Positions 24,986 to 34,601 of a stretch of DNA of 64,000 bases are shown one piece after another (the stretch's first letter is position 1; each line of letters starts with the position of its first letter). The notes under the pieces are model-generated. The model did no database searches. It saw only the letters and a program-made list of their open reading frames with translations, and was not told where the DNA came from. Source of the DNA: Pirellulales bacterium (GTDB lineage: Bacteria; Planctomycetota; Planctomycetia; Pirellulales; JALHPA01); NCBI GenBank assembly GCA_033762255.1, contig JANRLT010000007.1, forward strand, positions 1-64,000, written 5' to 3'. The translations under genes were made by a program, and so were the position numbers.

Positions 24986-24989
24986 TCCT
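24986..24989 (-). promoter_or_regulatory. Shine-Dalgarno that sets the sigma-factor start
   Basis: On the minus strand CCAGGAATTACGCCT precedes the ATG, placing AGGA 9 bases upstream. It argues that translation begins at 24976 and that the 64 in-frame codons upstream are leader, not protein. The region 24977-25366 otherwise holds only this leader and the terminator at 25274-25302. Confidence 0.6.
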
Positions 24990-25273
24990 GGGGTTTTGCG
25001 GGGGGTGCGGGGGGCTGCCGGTGTGGGACGGTGCGGGGCATTGCGGCGGGTGGCGGCGGGTCGAGAACGGGATCGTGACAAGCGTAACTCCTTCGCGGAA
25101 AAAGCCCAGCCGATCACAGCGGCAATAGCCAACGATACGCTGGCAATGAAAAGCAGCCCCTGTGCCAAGCGGTCCGGAATTTCCAGCGCCTTGCCCTAAA
25201 GACAATCCAGAAAAGATGTTGCGAGAAATTTTCTTAGCCTGGCGGCCGCTGTCCCGTTAGCTCGCTTGGGGAG

Positions 25274-25302
25274 AAAAAGCCACATTCCCGCCAGAATGTG
25301 GC
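25274..25302 (-). terminator. Intrinsic terminator after topoisomerase VI B gene
   Basis: On the minus strand the stem GCCACATTC, loop TGGCGG, stem GAATGTGGC is perfect over 9 bp and followed by TTTTTC. It lies 65 bases past the stop of the topoisomerase gene, separating it from the sigma-factor gene downstream. Confidence 0.85.
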
Positions 25303-25366
25303 AAAACCAAAACATCTCTTGATCATGCCGACGGGCCGTTAAATCGGCCAATATCCCGTCCCCGCC

Positions 25367-27646
25367 TTATTCCTTACGTCGCTTTTTAGCGGTTGGTTTG
25401 GCAGATTTCCGGCGGGAAGAAGAGGGAGCCGTTTCCGCCGCGACCTGGGCCGCCGCTTCGGCCGCGGCTTCACTTGCCAGGATCGGCGCGCTCTCGGGGG
25501 GAACAATCAGGACGCTTTTATCAGCAACCAGTTCATCCTCGGCCTCGTCGATCAAACGGCCCATTTCGTCGTATTTGGCATCGGCCTGCACGGTCTTTTT
25601 CTTGGCCACGTCCAGCAGATGCTCGTATAGCGAATTGCGGTCGGTGGCGTTGATTTCACTGACGGCGTCGGCCACTTCGCCCAAATAACGTAAAAAGATA
25701 TTGCGCCGCTCACCTTCCTGCTTTACCCGCAGGCGGCGGCGCATAAACAGGCCCAGCTTGCGGCCGATGGTCTGAATCGCCAGGCGGATTTCTTTTTGAA
25801 TTTCCTGGTAACCGGCGACCGCTTCTTTGCTTTCGCTGGTAAAGGGGACCCACACGCTGGCCATGTGCACCATCAGGGTAACCGGCCCATTAGGCAGGCT
25901 ATTGCGCGATTGGGTCAGACCGTAGGCGCGCCAGTTATTTTGCATCACGGTTTGGGTGATGGCGCAGGCCGCGTGCTGAAATTGCAGCGGCACGCGATTG
26001 GCATAGCGCAGGACATTCATGGATTGTCCCTCGTCCAGATTGACGCTATGCATGGCGGCGTGGAGTTGCTGGATTTCGGCTTTGGTCAATTTGCCCGGGG
26101 ATTGGCGCGTTCCCAGGCCTGATTCGGCTAGGATTTTATCCGCCGCGTCGCTTCCCAGTCCCGCAAAAGTGCTGGTCAAAAATTGCCGCAGGGTGCGGGC
26201 GTCGCTTTGGCCGATCAGTTCGGTCAGCATTTCCAGGGTGACGCGCTGCGCCACGGGAGTTCCGCCAAACGCCAACGCCGCCTCGATTAAAAAAGGATTC
26301 CCGCGGTAAACGGCCGGAGGCCGCGTTACCGCGGCGTAAAATTCCCCCGGGACCACCTGATGCAACCCCTTGAGCAACAGCTCTTCGCCAATCGGGGAAA
26401 TGCAATCCGTGGCGGGGGCGGGCAGCTTGGCCTCCTGTAGCGCATGAAACAGTTTTTCCGCGTCCCCCCGGCCGACTTTGCCCGGATTGGTCCGGGTGCT
26501 TAGTTTGGCCACTTCGCAAATTTTGCGGGCCGCTCCCGAACTGACCCGCGAGAACGAACTGGTTAAAAAACCGCTTAGGGTGGATTCCTTGGTGTCGTTG
26601 AGCATCACAATCAAGCGGCCTAGTTCGATGCCATAGGGGTGTGGCTTGATCTCCTTAGGCTCGGCGGGAAGGTGCTCGGTCGAGCGTTCAAACAGCCGCT
26701 CGTTCCCTTCGGGATCTTTAAAGTGCAGCCGCACGTGCGGATTGGCGATGGCTGTTTGCTCCAGGTATTCATCGATACTCCCGCGTCCCCGCTGGTATTT
26801 CCCCTCTAATTCGATCGTCACCCGCGTCCCGTGCTCGATTTCTTGTCCCAGTTCGTTGACGCTTTCCCACTCGATGCCGTGCTTGGCCAACATTTCGGCC
26901 ATTTTTGGTCCTGCCGGTATATCGACCCCTTCCCCCTTGCCATTCAATATTTCCGGCACGTTAAGTTTGGTATCGATTTGAATTTCGTAGTAATGCGCGG
27001 GTTGCTTTTTGGAGATTTTAGAAATGATTTTGACCGGTTTGCCCGTGGTCAACACACCGTACATGCCCGCCGCGCTAATGCCGATCCCCTGCTGACCGCG
27101 GCTCATGCGCAAACGGTGAAATTTTGATCCATACAACAACTTGCCAAAAATCAGCGGTATCTGTTTTTTTACAATCCCCGGTCCGTTGTCCTGCACGCCA
27201 ATCTTAAACCGCGTGGGCCCGGTTTGCTCCAAGTGCACCCAAACTTCGGGCAAGAGGCCCGCTTCTTCGCAGGCGTCCAAAGAGTTATCCACGGCTTCTT
27301 TGACCGTGGTGAGCAGGGCCTTGCGCGCATTATCAAAACCTAACAAATGCCGATTTTTGGCAAAAAATTCACTGACTGAAATATCCCGCTGGGCGGCCGC
27401 CATCGACTGCGCGGTGGCCCGGCGGGTCTTGCCCTTGACGGGGGAATCCGCCGTTTGCTCCCGTGTCGCCGATTCCGTGCCAGCATGCCCATTGGTCGAG
27501 GGGCGCGCGGCCGCCTCTAAAACTGGTTCTCGGGGGGCCTTTCCATTATTGGTGGAACTGGATTTTTTGGATTTGCTCGTCGCTGTCTGTTTCAAGTTGT
27601 CGCTCTCCCTTGCAGTAACAGTCACAGGGTCGTCTCCCTGTAACAT
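25367..27646 (-). CDS. top6B: DNA topoisomerase VI subunit B (ATPase subunit)
   Basis: GHKL ATPase subunit of a type IIB topoisomerase, 759 aa. Bergerat-fold motifs: KEAVDNSLDACEEA near 116-130, DNGPGI near 154-159 and SRGQQGIGISAAGMYG near 182-197. A long H2TH-containing middle follows, with two PG-x-GR/LT repeats (TNPGKVGRGDAEKL; QSPGKLTKAEIQQL). The transducer-type domain ends YGLTQSRNSLPNGPVTLMVH and the tail is Lys/Arg-rich. It would act only with subunit A (Spo11-like). No top6A gene is adjacent in this window. The start is uncertain: ATG 27646 is used, but a GTG at 27625 has a better-spaced GGGAG, and the first 85 residues look disordered. A terminator follows. Confidence 0.92.
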   Translation of the reverse strand: MLQGDDPVTVTARESDNLKQTATSKSKKSSSTNNGKAPREPVLEAAARPSTNGHAGTESATREQTADSPVKGKTRRATAQSMAAAQRDISVSEFFAKNRHLLGFDNARKALLTTVKEAVDNSLDACEEAGLLPEVWVHLEQTGPTRFKIGVQDNGPGIVKKQIPLIFGKLLYGSKFHRLRMSRGQQGIGISAAGMYGVLTTGKPVKIISKISKKQPAHYYEIQIDTKLNVPEILNGKGEGVDIPAGPKMAEMLAKHGIEWESVNELGQEIEHGTRVTIELEGKYQRGRGSIDEYLEQTAIANPHVRLHFKDPEGNERLFERSTEHLPAEPKEIKPHPYGIELGRLIVMLNDTKESTLSGFLTSSFSRVSSGAARKICEVAKLSTRTNPGKVGRGDAEKLFHALQEAKLPAPATDCISPIGEELLLKGLHQVVPGEFYAAVTRPPAVYRGNPFLIEAALAFGGTPVAQRVTLEMLTELIGQSDARTLRQFLTSTFAGLGSDAADKILAESGLGTRQSPGKLTKAEIQQLHAAMHSVNLDEGQSMNVLRYANRVPLQFQHAACAITQTVMQNNWRAYGLTQSRNSLPNGPVTLMVHMASVWVPFTSESKEAVAGYQEIQKEIRLAIQTIGRKLGLFMRRRLRVKQEGERRNIFLRYLGEVADAVSEINATDRNSLYEHLLDVAKKKTVQADAKYDEMGRLIDEAEDELVADKSVLIVPPESAPILASEAAAEAAAQVAAETAPSSSRRKSAKPTAKKRRKE

Positions 27647-28442
27647 CCATATAATAAATGGCAATTCTCCCTGCCGGTCCCTCCATCTTTTAACTCCAGC
27701 AGGTCCTCCCGAACGTAAATTTAGGAAATCAGTGTCAATTATAACGATTGCTATTAAGCTTACCCAGGTGAGCTGGGAAGGGAATAAGTTGACGGAAAAG
27801 ATGTGAATTTTGCAATATCTGGATCAAGATTTGATTTTGATTACGTTTTTTTCCATTTGGTTGGCAGTGCAATTACCCAGAAAACTTGGACATATATCGT
27901 GGAATTGCAAAACCGCATTTCTTGGAATTTTAAGTTATTTTAGCGCAGCCTAATTGTTGCTCTGTTGGATTATTATGTCTAGAATCAAAAATACACGGTG
28001 AGAGCTTTTTTGAGGGTGAAGGGTAGAAAAATAAGTTTGACGAAAGCCTGCGCAGTAACTCTATACCTAGCTTGTCTTTGAGTTATTTTGCCCCAGGTTG
28101 TGGCACTCCTTTGCAATCATTGCGTAAGGCTGTTCCCAGGTTATGGGCTTTCGCCAATGCTAGTGAATTGTCAGCGCCGGTGATGGTCAATGCCGGCTAT
28201 TTGAACGTTGTCTCTGATTGGCCTGGATGGCGATCAGAGGGGGGCTTCTCCGTTGGTTCCATAGGGCCGGTGATACGTTTCTTATTTGTTGATTGAATCG
28301 CGATCACGCCTGAAAACCACCAGGGACAGGGCCGTTGCTGGAAAGGCAAAGAGCGATCCTTCACCAGATTCGAGGTTGTAAGCGGGTGCGGGGCAAGGTT
28401 TGCGTAAGGGGTTTTTGTCCTAACTTTTCCCTGTTTGTACAC
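27647..28442. other. Non-coding gap between divergent genes
   Basis: About 800 AT-rich bases separate the start of topoisomerase VI B (minus) and the surface-protein gene (plus), so promoters for both should lie here. I see no convincing small gene, tRNA or repeat; CCCAGGTGAGCTGGG near 27763 forms a short hairpin. Frames open toward the plus gene (from 28335) lack a signal peptide, so translation is placed at 28443. Confidence 0.6.
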
Positions 28443-31400
28443 ATGCGACTTTGCCCCTTTCCGAGGTATTTGGCACTTCTTTGTGCTAGCTGCCTGATTT
28501 TTGGCGCGGTTTTGACTACCCACCCTCCCGCGCTAGCCGATTATCGCGACGATATCGGATACACCGCCCTGAGCTCGGTCTTGGGTGCGAATTTGCCGAC
28601 GGGCGCCGGCGTTCCCGTGGCCCAGGTTGAGGCGGAAGAACTCGCGCTGCAATACGCGCCCAACACAACCGATCCTAATTTTGCTGGAAAGAACTTTGCC
28701 CTGCGGAGCGGGGTGGGGGCGGCTTCTAACCATGCCACGACGGTCGGCGCGTTTTCATATGGTTTGGCCTTGGGCATAGCGGACGGGGCTACACAGATAG
28801 AGGTGTACAGCGCGGGGGGATGGTTGGGAAGCGATTTTTTGCGATATACAAACTCCCTGGCCAATCCACTAAGTTCCCCCCAGGTCAGCCGCGTTACCAA
28901 TCATAGCTGGTTGTTTACGCTCAATGGTTCCTCCAATAACACCCTGGATATCCTGATGCGGGCCGATTGGGTGGCAAATCAGGATGACAATTTGCAGATT
29001 GCCGGCGTCAATAACGCCGCCACGCAGTTTGGCGGGGATAACTCCAACCCGTTGATGATGTCCGCCATGAACAGCATTACCGTCGGGCGGACGGATGGGT
29101 TTCATTCCGTGGGATCAGCCACGGTGGGGAACGGCACACTCTATGCCACCAGCCACAACCGTCCGGACGTGGTGGTCCCGACCAGCGCGACCAGTTGGTC
29201 CACACCCGTGGTCAGCTCGGCGGCGGCGATGCTGATTCAGGCCTCGCAGGCCAATCCTGGCTGGTCGTTGACGCAATACAATTCTCCCCGCACGCTACAA
29301 GTTATTCGCGGGGCGGATACCAGCGAAGTAATCAAAGCCCTGATCCTGGCTGGCGCGGATCGCCGCGTGACAAATACCGATGGCACCTTTATCAATGATT
29401 ACCGCGCGGCGGCCGCCAATCAATCCACCAATGGCCTGGACAAACGTTATGGGGCGGGACAGTTGAATATTCGCAACAGCTACACCATGCAGTCCTTTGG
29501 CGAACAAAATAGCCAGCAAGACGCCGTGGTGGTCGCGGACATCCTTCCCGCGGGTTTTGACTATGACCAGGCGTTTGGTCCGCAGGGGCTGGGAGGCCAA
29601 AGGACGGGAACCTATGAGTTTAACGCCGCCTGGACGGGCCAGGCTTTTACCGCGTCATTGGCGTGGAATGTGGACATCGATATTATTCGGGTGCGGCAGG
29701 CCCAATACAGCCAAGCGGCGCGGTTATACGACTTGAATCTGAGCTTGTATGACATCACCGGGGGAGGGAACACGCTGGTGCAGTCCTCGGCCAGCACGAC
29801 GGAAAATTCGGAAAACTTGGCGACAACGCTCGTCGCTGGCAGGCGCTATCGGTTGGAAGTTTCGACCCCCAGCGTGACCGATTTTTCCTGGCAATACGGC
29901 CTGGCCTGGAATGGCATGTCAAATATGGTCTGGACCAGCGCGATTAATAATGTGTGGGACGTAAATGGCACCTCTAACTGGCAGCGGGGGACCACCGCCA
30001 ACAAATTCCTGACCGATGACCAGGTGGTATTTACGGATTTGGCGCTCCTGACCAATGTGCAAATAGCCGCACCGGTATCGCCGGGATTAGTGACCTTTGC
30101 CAACGCCACCAAAACCTACGTTATCAGCGGCGCGGCGATCACCGGCACGACCAGCCTGATTAAGACAGACGCCGCGGTGGTCGCCCTGCAAAATATCAAC
30201 TCTTACACCGGCGGCACCACCATCAACGGTGGCAGCATCCGCCTGGATGTGACGGAGGCCCTTCCCAGCGGCCGCAATGTTAGCATCAACGCTCCGGGGA
30301 CGCTGAATCTAAATAATTTTAACCAAACCCTGGGGGGGATCACCGGAAACGGAACCATCCAACTGGGAAGTGGCAATCTGACGGTCGGCTCTAACAACGC
30401 CTCGGCGGTTTTTAGCGGCGGAATCTTTGGCACAGGCAACCTGACCAAGCTGGGCCTGGGGGATATTTCGCTCGGGGGAATGAGCAATTACGGAGGCACC
30501 ACCACCATTAACGCGGGACAGCTCAGCGTCAGCGTCAATTCCGCCTTGGGGGCGACGTCCGGCGGCACCGTGGTCAACAACGGGGCTTCTTTGCGCCTGA
30601 TCAATAACGTGAACTATACCACTCCCGAGCCGCTGACCCTGAATGGCGAGGGGCATAGCGCCTGGGGCGCGTTGGAAGTTCCCAACGGCACGCCCACCTG
30701 GGGGGGACCGGTGACCGTGGCGACTAACAGCACGATTATGTCCAACGGCACGCTGACGTTTAGCGGTCCGGTGACGATTCAGCCAGCGATCGCGTTGTCA
30801 AAGAACGGCGGCGGCGGGCTGCGTCTGACCGGGAATATCAACTATAACGCCGGTAGTTTGGTGCGGATGTTAGCGGGAACGCTAGAATTAGCGCCGGCCG
30901 CCGGCAGCGTGATATCGCTCAATCCCGCGCTTCCCGCCTATGTGATTGGCGCGGGGACCACGGTGCGGATTGATGGCACATTTAATGATCCGCTGTCGGA
31001 CGATGTAAATCCCGCGCTTGCCGCGGAGTTATTGAGCGCCTCGGCGAATTTGCAGATTCTGGCGGGGAATATTCGCAGCAGCCGCATCTTTGGCACGGGA
31101 ACGGTTACCGTCAATCCCGGAGCGACCTTGACCGCGGGATATGTCCGCCAAAACGGGTTAAATTTGCAGTCAGGAGCGCGATTGACGATTCCAGTTAACG
31201 GCGGGGCGGGGGGGCTGTCGGTCTTAAACAACACCGCGGCGGGAACGCCCGCATTGACCATGACGGGGTCGTCCTTTTGGGATCTTAACGACAACGACGC
31301 GATCATCTATTATTCCGGCGGCACGGCGGACCCCAATCCCCTGCCGACCATAACCAGTTATGTGAACAACTTTTTTAACAACACACCCGGCGTCCCCAGG

Positions 31401-31913
31401 ATTGGCAGTAGTAGTCTGACGGATTCGGGGGGCGCGCGCATCCTGATTGCCGTGGATAACATGCAGACCCAGTTTGGTAATGTGGGGAATCCCTTTTATG
31501 ACCAGACCCTGGGAAACTCGAACTTGGGCACGGGCTTTAACCAAGTAATTTTGCGTTACACCTATCCCGGCGACTATAACTTGGATGGCAAGGTGGACGG
31601 GGCCGATTACCTGGTGGTCGATACCAATCTCGGCAGCCAGACAGCCGGCGGAATGGCGGGGTACATTTTAGGCGATGGCGATTTCAACGGCGTGGTGGAA
31701 CCCGCCGATTATCTGTTTATTGATTCGTTCATCGGTTCGGGGGTGGCCAACCCCCTGGGAGGCGGGCTGGCGGAGGAGGGCTTCGCGCGCCCCCTGGCCA
31801 TCACGGCAATCCCTGAACCCTCCGCCTGGATTGCTTTCTTTACCGCTGGTACGTTAGGCTGGGGGGCGTTGGTTGGGCGTAAATTGCGTCAGTGGATGAT
31901 TCGTCGCGCATGA
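28443..31913 (+). CDS. Secreted subtilase-like protein with beta-strand repeats, dockerin and PEP-CTERM
   Basis: 1156 aa surface or secreted protein. Signal peptide residues 1-29 (LALLCASCLIFGAVL). The N-terminal domain resembles subtilisin-family (S8) folds: GAGVPVAQVEAEE near 54 takes the place of the Asp strand but has Glu, ASNHATTVGAFSYG near 94 the His helix, and ATSWSTPVVSSAAAML near 248 the catalytic Ser helix. A middle section has autotransporter-associated beta-strand repeats (SYTGGTTINGGS, NYGGTTTINAGQ). Near 1040-1098 two dockerin-type EF-loops occur (DYNLDGKVDGADYL, DGDFNGVVEPADYL). The C-terminus is a PEP-CTERM sorting signal (IPEPSAW, a TM stretch, then basic residues). Activity is uncertain because of the altered Asp site. 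Confidence 0.85.
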   Translation: MRLCPFPRYLALLCASCLIFGAVLTTHPPALADYRDDIGYTALSSVLGANLPTGAGVPVAQVEAEELALQYAPNTTDPNFAGKNFALRSGVGAASNHATTVGAFSYGLALGIADGATQIEVYSAGGWLGSDFLRYTNSLANPLSSPQVSRVTNHSWLFTLNGSSNNTLDILMRADWVANQDDNLQIAGVNNAATQFGGDNSNPLMMSAMNSITVGRTDGFHSVGSATVGNGTLYATSHNRPDVVVPTSATSWSTPVVSSAAAMLIQASQANPGWSLTQYNSPRTLQVIRGADTSEVIKALILAGADRRVTNTDGTFINDYRAAAANQSTNGLDKRYGAGQLNIRNSYTMQSFGEQNSQQDAVVVADILPAGFDYDQAFGPQGLGGQRTGTYEFNAAWTGQAFTASLAWNVDIDIIRVRQAQYSQAARLYDLNLSLYDITGGGNTLVQSSASTTENSENLATTLVAGRRYRLEVSTPSVTDFSWQYGLAWNGMSNMVWTSAINNVWDVNGTSNWQRGTTANKFLTDDQVVFTDLALLTNVQIAAPVSPGLVTFANATKTYVISGAAITGTTSLIKTDAAVVALQNINSYTGGTTINGGSIRLDVTEALPSGRNVSINAPGTLNLNNFNQTLGGITGNGTIQLGSGNLTVGSNNASAVFSGGIFGTGNLTKLGLGDISLGGMSNYGGTTTINAGQLSVSVNSALGATSGGTVVNNGASLRLINNVNYTTPEPLTLNGEGHSAWGALEVPNGTPTWGGPVTVATNSTIMSNGTLTFSGPVTIQPAIALSKNGGGGLRLTGNINYNAGSLVRMLAGTLELAPAAGSVISLNPALPAYVIGAGTTVRIDGTFNDPLSDDVNPALAAELLSASANLQILAGNIRSSRIFGTGTVTVNPGATLTAGYVRQNGLNLQSGARLTIPVNGGAGGLSVLNNTAAGTPALTMTGSSFWDLNDNDAIIYYSGGTADPNPLPTITSYVNNFFNNTPGVPRIGSSSLTDSGGARILIAVDNMQTQFGNVGNPFYDQTLGNSNLGTGFNQVILRYTYPGDYNLDGKVDGADYLVVDTNLGSQTAGGMAGYILGDGDFNGVVEPADYLFIDSFIGSGVANPLGGGLAEEGFARPLAITAIPEPSAWIAFFTAGTLGWGALVGRKLRQWMIRRA

Positions 31914-31968
31914 CCGGCGAAGCTTTCGCGGGTTATTTATGGGTATTTTGGTTGAAGGCTACCGCGAG

Positions 31969-32820
31969 ATGCGCGACTTTCCTCTTATCGCGGTGGATAT
32001 TGGCAATTCGCGCAGTAAATTCGCGCTGTTTGAAGAGGCTGCAACGCCCTTGCCAGTCCCCGTGCGGATGCTGGAACTTCCTTCGCGCGAATGGGACGAA
32101 ACCCAGCTTTTGAGCTGGTTGGGCCACAGCCCCGCTTCTTGCCGCTGGGAAGTTGCCAGCGTCAACCGTCCCGCCACCGAGAGTCTTTTCCGCTGGCTGC
32201 AAAGTCAATTTTCCGAGGAAACCTCCTCAAATCCGGTGGCCCTCTCTTTAGAAAAAGGGGACATCCCCGCGCGGGCTAGCTCGGCAACCCATGCTCCCCA
32301 CTTGCGTTTGTTGAGTCATCAAGATTTGCCCCTGGTGGTTGCGGTGGAGCATCCCGAGAGGGTGGGGATTGATCGGTTGTTGGGGGGGGTCGGGGCCAAC
32401 CGCTTACGCCCCGCTAACATGCCAGCGATTGTGATTGACCTGGGCACGGCGTTGACGATCGATTATGTCGATGCGGGGGGCGCGTTCCAGGGGGGGGCGA
32501 TTTTACCCGGCATTGGCATGTCCGCCCGCGCGTTGCATGATTTTACCGATCTCTTGCCGTTGGTCCCGTTACGCGAGTTGGCCGCGCCCCCCGGTCCCTT
32601 GGGCAAATCCACGATCGCCGCGCTGCGCTCAGGATTGTATTGGGGGGCAATTGGCGGCATGAAAGAAGTCATCGCGCAGCTATCGGCCGCGACCGGTACG
32701 CAACCGCAAATCTTCCTGACGGGGGGGGCCGCCCCCGCCGTGGCCGCCTCCCTGCATCCGGCGGCTATTCATGTGCCGCATCTTATCTTGGGGGCGATAG
32801 CGTCGCTTCCCGCGGGTTAA
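31969..32820 (+). CDS. coaX: Type III pantothenate kinase
   Basis: First step of coenzyme A synthesis: ATP-dependent phosphorylation of pantothenate, cytosolic, 283 aa. ASKHA-fold motifs are clear: phosphate-1 loop VDIGNSRSKFALF near 9-21, the PExxGxDR motif in HPERVGIDRLLGGVGANRL, phosphate-2 loop VIDLGTALTIDYV with catalytic Asp, then FQGGAILPGIG and FLTGGAAPAVA near the C-terminus. A Met 10 codons earlier (31939) is possible, but the GAAGG 10 bases before ATG 31969 favours the shorter form. It starts 56 bases after the surface-protein stop. Type III enzymes need a monovalent cation and are not inhibited by CoA, as known for the family. Confidence 0.93.
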   Translation: MRDFPLIAVDIGNSRSKFALFEEAATPLPVPVRMLELPSREWDETQLLSWLGHSPASCRWEVASVNRPATESLFRWLQSQFSEETSSNPVALSLEKGDIPARASSATHAPHLRLLSHQDLPLVVAVEHPERVGIDRLLGGVGANRLRPANMPAIVIDLGTALTIDYVDAGGAFQGGAILPGIGMSARALHDFTDLLPLVPLRELAAPPGPLGKSTIAALRSGLYWGAIGGMKEVIAQLSAATGTQPQIFLTGGAAPAVAASLHPAAIHVPHLILGAIASLPAG

Positions 32821-32860
32821 TATGAAGTATCTCAGCAACCCATTCCAAAAGGATTTATCC

Positions 32861-33478
32861 TTAGGCGGCTGTGGGGGACTGTTTTGCTAACAAATTTTTG
32901 ATCAATTCCCGCTGCCGCACTTCGTCCCCCTGGTGGTATCCCTGCCATACTCCCCGAATGACGCCCTGTTGATCGACAATGATCGTCGTGGGATAGCCAG
33001 TAAATAGCTCCGCCCGGGCAAGGGCCGCGCGTGCCTGGCCGATAGGATCCCACCAGGTGGGGTGGGTCACTTGCTGATCAGACAAAAATTCCTCGGTCTC
33101 GGCGGTTAAATCCGCCTGATCCTCTGGTCCCAACGAACCGCCGCAACTCACAGAAACATATAAAAAATCCGGGCGATCACGAAATTCCTTATCTATCGCC
33201 GCCAAATGGGGAAATTCGGTCCGGCAGGGGGGGCACCAAGTCCCCCAAAAGTTCAGCAACGCCACCCGCTGTTTTAGATCGGCCGTGGAAAGAGTCCCCC
33301 CCTTGCCTGTTAATGGCTGTAATGTGATTTCCGGCAAGGGCGTGCCTACCGCGGCGTGATTTGTACCCGTGGTCCCCGAACGCTCCCGCCATCGCCACGC
33401 CGTGATCAAAATGGCCACACCCGCCAGAATGATAAGGGTTAAGCGTAAAATGGGTGTGGTAAATGCTGGTTGGGACAT
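32861..33478 (-). CDS. TlpA-like membrane-anchored thioredoxin-fold protein
   Basis: Periplasm-facing thiol-disulfide oxidoreductase, 205 aa. A single N-terminal TM helix at about 10-28 (ILRLTLIILAGVAILITAW) anchors it. The TlpA/ResA-type domain holds the redox motif WCPPC at 81-85 with the usual ALLNFWGTWCPPCRTEFPHL context, the family helical insertion, and the cis-Pro loop GYPTTIIVDQQG. Predicted to reduce disulfides of exported proteins or cytochrome c apoproteins. It converges with coaX (40 bases between stops). The surrounding gene content does not name its partner. Confidence 0.9.
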   Translation of the reverse strand: MSQPAFTTPILRLTLIILAGVAILITAWRWRERSGTTGTNHAAVGTPLPEITLQPLTGKGGTLSTADLKQRVALLNFWGTWCPPCRTEFPHLAAIDKEFRDRPDFLYVSVSCGGSLGPEDQADLTAETEEFLSDQQVTHPTWWDPIGQARAALARAELFTGYPTTIIVDQQGVIRGVWQGYHQGDEVRQRELIKNLLAKQSPTAA

Positions 33479-33762
33479 GGGAATTGATCATGGAGGGTGA
33501 AAACACAAGAAATTGTAGCGTCAGACATAAAAAATAATGCTACTGCGGGGCCAAAACCGGAAAAATTGTCTGTCAGCAGGGGAAATAATTCCGTTTTGAG
33601 CGTAGAATAAGAAAAAATGTTTGTGAAATATTTCACAATTTTGCAACTTGGTGATACGAATGGGGTAGATATTTACATGAAACCTGGATGTGTTGCTGCG
33701 GGGAATCATTCTTAAATTAATTTTTTCGTTTCGTTGAGAGCGGCTGGGAGAGCCAAAAAACC

Positions 33763-34536
33763 ATGTTTTCCGATTGGTCCCCCTTAGTGAATACGCCCCC
33801 CGCGCCGTCCGCCTCCCCGGAATTTGCCGAACGCGGAACGCTGCTCCATTTGGATGATGTGGGCCGGACATTTCAGATGGGGGAAGTCGCGGTAAATGTC
33901 CTGCGAAATATTAATCTCGCGATCCATCATGGAGAGCTGATGGTCATGGTGGGCCCATCCGGGTCGGGCAAGACAACCATGTTGAATATTATTGGCGGAT
34001 TGGATAGCCCCACCGCGGGGCGGGTTTGGTACCGGGAGCGCGACCTTAGCCAGGCGACCGCGGCTGAACTGACGCGTTACCGCCGCCAGACCGTGGGCTT
34101 TGTGTTTCAGTTTTATAATCTTATTCCCAACCTGACCGCGCGGGAAAATGTGCTGGTCTCGACCGAGATTAGCTCCAATCCGCTGGACGTCGATCAAGTG
34201 CTGGAGTTGGTCGGTTTGGCAGACCGCAAGCATCATTTTCCTTCCCAGCTTTCCGGCGGAGAGCAACAACGCGTGGCCATCGCGCGGGCCTTGGCCAAAA
34301 ATCCCGAATTGGTCCTGTGCGACGAACCGACCGGGGCGCTCGACTTTGAAACCGGCAAAAAAGTCTTGCGGTTGTTGGTGGACCTCAAGCAACAACTGCA
34401 AAAGACCATCATCATCATCACCCACAATGCGCCGATCGCCGACATCGCCGATAGCGTCGTCAAACTGCGCAGCGGCGAAATCGTGGAACAGCACGCCAAC
34501 ACCCGGCCCAAGCCCCCCGAAGAGGTGGAGTGGTGA
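33763..34536 (+). CDS. ABC transporter ATP-binding protein (MacB/LolD/DevA type)
   Basis: 257 aa ATPase, first gene of a three-gene export operon. Walker [10 protein letters not shown] at 64-72, Q-loop in [17 protein letters not shown], signature [15 protein letters not shown] at 163-177, Walker [13 protein letters not shown] at 183-194, switch His in IIITHN. An N-terminal extension of about 25 residues precedes the usual domain. This subfamily pairs with FtsX-like permeases and exports lipoproteins, peptides or glycolipids, or works as a mechanotransducer. The permease starts 65 bases after its stop. About 280 AT-rich bases upstream likely hold the operon promoter. Confidence 0.94.
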   Translation: MFSDWSPLVNTPPAPSASPEFAERGTLLHLDDVGRTFQMGEVAVNVLRNINLAIHHGELMVMVGPSGSGKTTMLNIIGGLDSPTAGRVWYRERDLSQATAAELTRYRRQTVGFVFQFYNLIPNLTARENVLVSTEISSNPLDVDQVLELVGLADRKHHFPSQLSGGEQQRVAIARALAKNPELVLCDEPTGALDFETGKKVLRLLVDLKQQLQKTIIIITHNAPIADIADSVVKLRSGEIVEQHANTRPKPPEEVEW

Positions 34537-34601
34537 CGATTCAATTACAAATCGAATTAACAATGATTCCAAGGCCATACTATTAAGATTGTTTGACGCC
34601 C

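Noticed and set aside
24977-25168. N-terminal TM extension of the sigma factor
   Set aside because: The internal ATG has a well-placed AGGA and the extension is unlike any sigma factor.
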